Shown piece by piece: positions 32,722 to 36,220 of a stretch of DNA of 36,220 nt. The stretch covers positions 1-36,220 of the forward strand of contig CAKQHH010000017.1 of NCBI GenBank assembly GCA_934234035.1, written 5' to 3'. Numbering within the stretch: position 1 is the stretch's first letter; the number at the start of each line of letters is the position of its first letter. Source of the stretch: an uncultured Clostridia bacterium (GTDB taxonomy: Bacteria > Bacillota > Clostridia > Peptostreptococcales > Anaerovoracaceae). A program made the translations under genes and the position numbers. Under the pieces are notes generated by a model that saw only the letters and a list, made by a program, of their open reading frames with translations, had not been told where the DNA came from and did no database searches.

Positions 32722-34378
32722 AGAGGGAAGCCTGTACATGGTTTTCATGAAGGGTTTTATCCTTCTGTTTCTGGTGATCGTGGGACTTGCCGGAATCCTC
32801 TACGGGGTGAACTATTTCCTTCCTCGCCGGGTTGTGGTAATGCCAAAATCCTATGATATTGCGGATTACACCAATATTCTGGAAGAAGAGAAGTACGACC
32901 GGGTTCCGGTGACCAAGACCTTTGGCAAGACCGGATACCTGGAGATTCTGGACGAGAATGCCAAAGTCATCTACGACAGCCGCGGCAAAACCAAGAAAAA
33001 ATATCACAAGGAATCCCTTCGGTACATTTCCGAAATCTATTCGGATGTATATTACGGCGTGCAGCGCATCGGTTCCGGGTATCAGCTGAAGAAAAGCGGA
33101 TACCTGATTTTTCAGTACCGTTGGAATGACGAATCCGAACAGTATCTTTCGGGTACCGCACTCCTGGATTCCAAGCGAAATGTGATTTATTCCAACATCA
33201 ACCTGGGGAAAAAACAGCTGACAAAGGATGAGATTCAATACCTGATTGAGAGTGACGACGGAGAGGACGTGTCCGGCAATATCGTTCAGAAATTTCCTTT
33301 TACCACGGTGGACGGAAAGGCGCGAACCGCGCTGATTCACACGGAAAGCGTGGGCATGCAGCTGGGAAAAATCTATTCCAAAATCTTTATGGTCAGCCTT
33401 TTTGGTTTCGTCCTGGCGGTCATCGTCACGATCTTGCTGATGGACCTGTACATCGTGAACAAGGTGCGCCGGCCGCTAGCCGACCTGGAACACGCCATGG
33501 CGAGCTTCCAAGAAGGAGAGCGGAACCCCATCGCCGGCTATTCCGGACCGAGGGAAGTGACCACGGTAATCGATACGTTTAATCAGCTGGAAGAGAAGCT
33601 GTCGGAAGCGGAAGAAAAACAACAGGCCCTCCAAAGTCAGAAGCAGCAGATGCTCAGCGGCATTTCGCACGATCTGAAGACGCCGATTACGGTCATTCGG
33701 GGATACGTGGACGCCATTCGGGACGGTTTGGTGCCGCCGGAGGAGCAGGACCGGTACCTGGCGATTATCGAGGACTGGGTGGATACCATGGCAAATCTGA
33801 TCAGCAGCCTGAGCGATTTCAGCACGCTGGAGCATCCGGATTTCGCCTATACCCTGATGTCGGGAAACCTGGCGGAATACCTGCGGGAATACATCGCCGG
33901 CCGGTACCGGGAGCTGAATCTGCTGGGGTATTCTATAGAGGCGGATATTCCGGAAGAGAACATCCGAACCGCCTTCGATCACCATCAGCTGAACCGGGTG
34001 TGGGAGAACATCATCAGCAATTCGGTTAAATACACGCCGAAGGGCACCACCCTGTTCGTGCGCCTGATGAAATCCGCCGACGGTAAAAACATCATCATTT
34101 ATATCGGCGACAACGGTCCGGGCATTCCGGAGCAGATGAAGTCGGTGCTGATGGATCCCTTTGTGGTGGCGGAGCCCTCCCGGAGCAACGGTCAGGGAAC
34201 CGGTCTGGGTCTGAGCGTGGCCCAGCGAATTGTGGAAGCCCACGGAGGCGAGATTACCATTTTGGATGAGAAAGAAACCGCCCTTGCGGTGGGTGAATTT
34301 ACCGGCGACCGAAGGACACACGGATTGTTCTACCGGATTGTATTGCCGGTGAAGAAGTGTGCGGGCTTCGCCCGATAA
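32702..34378 (+). CDS. Membrane sensor histidine kinase
   Basis: A 558-residue kinase. Membrane segments at about 17-40 and 227-250 enclose an extracellular sensor of about 185 residues that begins rich in Tyr and charged residues. A HAMP linker (about 250-305) and coiled coil follow. The phosphorylated His323 lies in SGISHDLKTPIT, then N-box NIISNSVKYTPKG, G1 DNGPGIP and G2 GQGTGLGLSVA. All catalytic boxes are intact. It probably senses an envelope signal and phosphorylates the regulator encoded just upstream. Stimulus (cationic peptides, pH or ions, as for other dlt-linked systems) is inference. Confidence 0.94.
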   Translation: MKKLKSKEGSLYMVFMKGFILLFLVIVGLAGILYGVNYFLPRRVVVMPKSYDIADYTNILEEEKYDRVPVTKTFGKTGYLEILDENAKVIYDSRGKTKKKYHKESLRYISEIYSDVYYGVQRIGSGYQLKKSGYLIFQYRWNDESEQYLSGTALLDSKRNVIYSNINLGKKQLTKDEIQYLIESDDGEDVSGNIVQKFPFTTVDGKARTALIHTESVGMQLGKIYSKIFMVSLFGFVLAVIVTILLMDLYIVNKVRRPLADLEHAMASFQEGERNPIAGYSGPREVTTVIDTFNQLEEKLSEAEEKQQALQSQKQQMLSGISHDLKTPITVIRGYVDAIRDGLVPPEEQDRYLAIIEDWVDTMANLISSLSDFSTLEHPDFAYTLMSGNLAEYLREYIAGRYRELNLLGYSIEADIPEENIRTAFDHHQLNRVWENIISNSVKYTPKGTTLFVRLMKSADGKNIIIYIGDNGPGIPEQMKSVLMDPFVVAEPSRSNGQGTGLGLSVAQRIVEAHGGEITILDEKETALAVGEFTGDRRTHGLFYRIVLPVKKCAGFAR

Positions 34379-34395
34379 AAGAAAGGCAGCAGAGA

Positions 34396-35082
34396 ATGAG
34401 ATATCCGGATATTACAGAAGGAAAATTCATCGACCGGCCCAATCGATTCGTGGCCCATGTGGAGATTAACGGGCATCCGGAAACGGTGCATGTGAAAAAC
34501 ACCGGGCGTTGCCGGGAACTGCTCCTTCCGGGGAGCCGCGTCATCCTGAACCATTCGGATAACCCCAACCGCAAAACCGCCTACGATCTGGTGGCGGTGT
34601 ACAAGGAGTCCCTGGGCCTGGTGAACATCGACAGCCAGGCACCCAATCAGGTGATGAAGGAGTGGCTGTCTTCACAAGGCTTCGATGTGATTCATCCGGA
34701 GTACACCTACGGGAACTCCCGAATGGATTTCTATATGGAACGGCTGACAACTGCACAAAGTACTTCGGAACGCTATCTTCTGGAGGTTAAAGGGTGCACG
34801 CTGGAAAAAGAAGGAATCGGCTATTTCCCGGATGCCCCGACCTTGCGCGGCGTAAAACACCTGCATGAACTGATAAAAGCTGCCGGCGAAGGGTACCATG
34901 CCATGCTGGCCTTCGTCATTTCCATGCCTAAAGTGACGAAGGTGCTGCCCAACGTGGAAACCCATCCGGAATTCGGAGAAGCTCTGGCGGAAGCCAAGGC
35001 TGCCGGCGTTCAAATCCTGGAACTGCCGTGCAAGGTGACGGAAGACGGACTGGAAATCCGCAGTGATAAACGGATTCGGTAG
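34396..35082 (+). CDS. sfsA: SfsA family protein
   Basis: A 228-residue protein of the SfsA family, described as a DNA/RNA-binding or nuclease-like protein with a PD-(D/E)xK-type fold. Signature sequences: FIDRPNRFVAHVE (8-20), HVKNTGRCRELLLPG, NSRMDFYME with the acidic metal residue, LLEVKGCTLE with the E-x-K pair, and FPDAPTLRGVKHLHEL. The start at 34396 is chosen because AAAGGCAG precedes it and the family begins MRYP-. It follows the kinase gene by 17 bp and may ride on the same transcript, although no link to surface modification is known. Confidence 0.92.
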   Translation: MRYPDITEGKFIDRPNRFVAHVEINGHPETVHVKNTGRCRELLLPGSRVILNHSDNPNRKTAYDLVAVYKESLGLVNIDSQAPNQVMKEWLSSQGFDVIHPEYTYGNSRMDFYMERLTTAQSTSERYLLEVKGCTLEKEGIGYFPDAPTLRGVKHLHELIKAAGEGYHAMLAFVISMPKVTKVLPNVETHPEFGEALAEAKAAGVQILELPCKVTEDGLEIRSDKRIR

Positions 35083-35348
35083 ATGGGAATGGGACGGGCA
35101 GACGCCATCGGACTAGCACGCTCTTTCTCATCGTCAAGCTGAGATTGCTTCCCGGATGCAGTTTTTTTCATTTCTGGAGCCGGGCAAACGAGATAATCCG
35201 GGTCGTGTTGGCGTGGACCGACGGAAGATAAAGGCTTAGCGGGGAGATCGACGCCAACATGCTCATGTCCAGCATTTAGAAAAGATTGTTAAAGAATCCA
35301 TCCCCGAGGAATAAGAGAAGAACCAAATTAAAAAACATAACAAAAATG
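35083..35348. other. Intergenic stretch between sfsA and the tRNA promoter
   Basis: No gene is visible. A T-run at 35161-35168 follows GGATGCAG without a convincing stem, so the sfsA terminator is unclear. The stretch holds the 54-bp dyad at 35206-35259 and then an AT-rich run leading to the tRNA promoter. Confidence 0.5.
35206..35259. repeat. Solo 54-bp dyad related to tandem array 1
   Basis: Arms TGTTGGCGT (35206-35214) and ACGCCAACA (35251-35259) are exact complements. Arm sequence, 54-bp length and the 38-nt spacing of the TTGGCG/CGCCAA core all equal those of the units at 6827-7235; AAAGGCTT in the interior is also shared. It is a single unit with no tandem neighbour. Confidence 0.8.
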
Positions 35349-35377
35349 TTGACAGAGAACTTAAAAGGTGATATTAT
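35349..35377 (+). promoter_or_regulatory. Promoter of the tRNA-Gly gene
   Basis: TTGACA (35349-35354), 17-bp spacer, TATTAT (35372-35377), 12 bp before the mature tRNA 5' end. Confidence 0.85.
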
Positions 35378-35389
35378 AAAGTAGTTGTT

Positions 35390-35464
35390 GCGGAAGTGGC
35401 TCAGGGGTAGAGCATCGCCTTGCCAAGGCGAGGGTCGCGAGTTCGAATCTCGTCTTCCGCTCCA
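35390..35464 (+). tRNA. tRNA-Gly (anticodon GCC)
   Basis: Acceptor stem GCGGAAG (35390-35396) pairs with CTTCCGC (35454-35460); discriminator T and encoded CCA follow. D arm GGCTCAGGGGTAGAGC, anticodon stem CGCCT/AGGCG with loop containing GCC, and T arm with GTTCGAATC are all present. Confidence 0.97.
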
Positions 35465-35508
35465 TTTTTATTTTTTGGGAAATTCAGAAGGCAAGGATAA
35501 GATAAGAT

Positions 35509-35547
35509 AGAGACTGTCCCCCTAATGTGTAAAGAGGGACAGTCTCT
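35509..35547. repeat. 12-bp-arm dyad after the tRNA
   Basis: AGAGACTGTCCC (35509-35520) and GGGACAGTCTCT (35536-35547) are perfect complements with a 15-nt interior. GACTGTCCC-type dyads are a familiar dispersed element in several Firmicutes. No T-run follows, so it is not a standard terminator. Confidence 0.7.
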
Positions 35548-35570
35548 ACCGATTGATAGGGGAAAAGGGG

Positions 35571-35624
35571 AAATGTCGGCGAGGTGCTGCGTGAGCAGCA
35601 CCGGCGCCGACATTTTTCGTTTTT
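35571..35624 (+). terminator. Strong hairpin followed by T-runs
   Basis: AAATGTCGGCG pairs with CGCCGACATTT and an inner GTGCTGC/GCAGCAC stem with GTGA loop continues it (35571-35614). TTTTTCGTTTTTT follows. It has the form of an intrinsic terminator, perhaps for tRNA read-through. Confidence 0.75.
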
Positions 35625-35690
35625 TGGGGAGAGGGGAATTCCGGGAACCCGGGGCGGGTTACCGGAATTGTCCGCTTGGTGGAAATCGGG

Positions 35691-36149
35691 GGCGTGGTGC
35701 CCCGCGACGAAGAAATAAGGGTTTGCGGGCAGTGAAGCACCACGCCGGATCCGCCGAAAGCCTGACCGGGCCCAGTGACGTGGTGCCCCACGACGAAGAA
35801 ACAAGGGCTCGCGGGCGGTGAAGCACCACGCCGGCTCCTCCGAAAGCCTAATCGGGCCCAGTGACGTGGTGCCCCGCGACGAAGAAACAAGGGATAGCGG
35901 GCGGCGAAGCACCACGCCGGATCCGCCGAAAGCCTAATCGGGCCCAGTGACGTGGTGCCCCGCGACGAAGAAACAAGGGCTGGCGGGCGGTGAAGCACCA
36001 CGCCGGATCCGTCGAAAGCCTAATCGGGCCCAGTGACGTGGTGCCCCGCGACGAAGAAACAAGGGCTGGCGGGCGGTGAAGCACCACGCCCGCTCCGACG
36101 AAAGCCTAATCGGACCCAGTGACGTGGTGCCCCGCGACGAAGAAACAAG
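35691..36149. repeat. Tandem array 2: five full 86-bp repeats plus a truncated sixth
   Basis: GTGGTGCC recurs at 35694, 35780, 35866, 35952, 36038 and 36124, an exact 86-bp period. Each full unit has arms CGTGGTGC and GCACCACG (about 52 bp in all), interior CCCGCGACGAAGAAACAAGG and a GCGGGCGG block, then about 34 bp including CGAAAGCCTAATCGGGCCC. The first unit has the longest arms, GGCGTGGTGC/GCACCACGCC. The sixth copy stops after 26 nt, at an abrupt change to AT-rich sequence near 36150. Minus-strand frames run through without stops, but the period is not a multiple of three and there are no ribosome sites, so it is non-coding. Confidence 0.9.
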
Positions 36150-36171
36150 ATAATATGAAATGACCTCACAT

Positions 36172-36200
36172 TTGTAATATCGTGGATTCGCCACTATACT
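36172..36200 (+). promoter_or_regulatory. Probable promoter reading out of the right edge
   Basis: TTGTAA (36172-36177), 17-bp spacer, TATACT (36195-36200) in AT-rich sequence just past array 2. The gene it serves would be beyond the window. Confidence 0.45.
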
Positions 36201-36220
36201 GTAATTGAGACTAAATCAAT

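Noticed and set aside
35484..36194. Minus-strand frames through array 2 that look like a repeat protein
   Set aside because: Three frames are open at once because the GC-rich repeat lacks stops; the 86-bp period shifts frame in each unit and there is no start signal.

Overview
The window looks like a chromosomal segment from a low-GC-lineage Firmicute of class Clostridia, with moderate to high GC in its genes. The signs are a clostridial pyrimidine operon (separate pyrK/pyrD-B type, pyrBI pair), an iscR-iscS-iscU set, a 59-residue S21 followed by YqeY, strong AGGAGG ribosome sites, sigma-A type promoters and a Dlt-like operon. Narrower placement (for example an Anaerovoracaceae-like lineage) would be a guess.

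Layout. (1) 1-6.2 kb is an accessory region: the 5' part of an AT-rich type I specificity gene (hsdS, minus strand, running off the left edge), a patch of tiny reading frames and hairpins, a complete hsdR and an unrecognised conserved-looking protein. No hsdM is present. (2) 6.3-7.24 kb is non-coding and filled with dyads: six 43-nt hairpin units, then five exact 86-bp tandem repeats, each carrying a 54-bp dyad. (3) 7.26-14.4 kb holds a YitT-type membrane protein, an ABC exporter, a WG-repeat-like protein, the iscR-iscS-iscU cluster and an RDD membrane protein. (4) 14.4-19.9 kb is a compact de novo pyrimidine operon, pyrC-pyrK-pyrD-pyrF-pyrE-pyrB-pyrI, lacking only carbamoyl-phosphate synthetase. 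(5) 20-23.2 kb holds an N-acetylmuramoyl-L-alanine amidase, an NAD(P)HX repair enzyme, rpsU and yqeY. (6) 23.4-26 kb is a metal-efflux operon: SmtB-type ArsR sensor, stand-alone HMA protein, P1B-2-type ATPase.

(7) 26.1-35.1 kb is the most interesting protein-coding part. It is a Dlt-like operon: MBOAT acyltransferase, SGNH/DltD-like protein, amino-acid adenylation enzyme, a PLP fold-III decarboxylase, a carrier protein, an OmpR-type response regulator with its sensor kinase, and sfsA. Canonical dlt operons esterify teichoic acids with D-alanine and have no decarboxylase. The decarboxylase between the adenylation enzyme and the carrier protein suggests a carrier-tethered, possibly decarboxylated, amino acid placed on a surface polymer. 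Five CTTAA-type direct repeats on one helical face precede the operon, and they are plausible sites for the regulator it encodes.

(8) 35.2-36.2 kb holds a solo 54-bp dyad related to the first array, tRNA-Gly(GCC), two further dyads and a second tandem array. That array also has an exact 86-bp period but largely different sequence. The shared period, dyad size and spacer size of the two arrays, with relatives at 0.7-1.0, 6.3-6.8 and 35.2 kb, point to an undescribed family of structured intergenic repeats.
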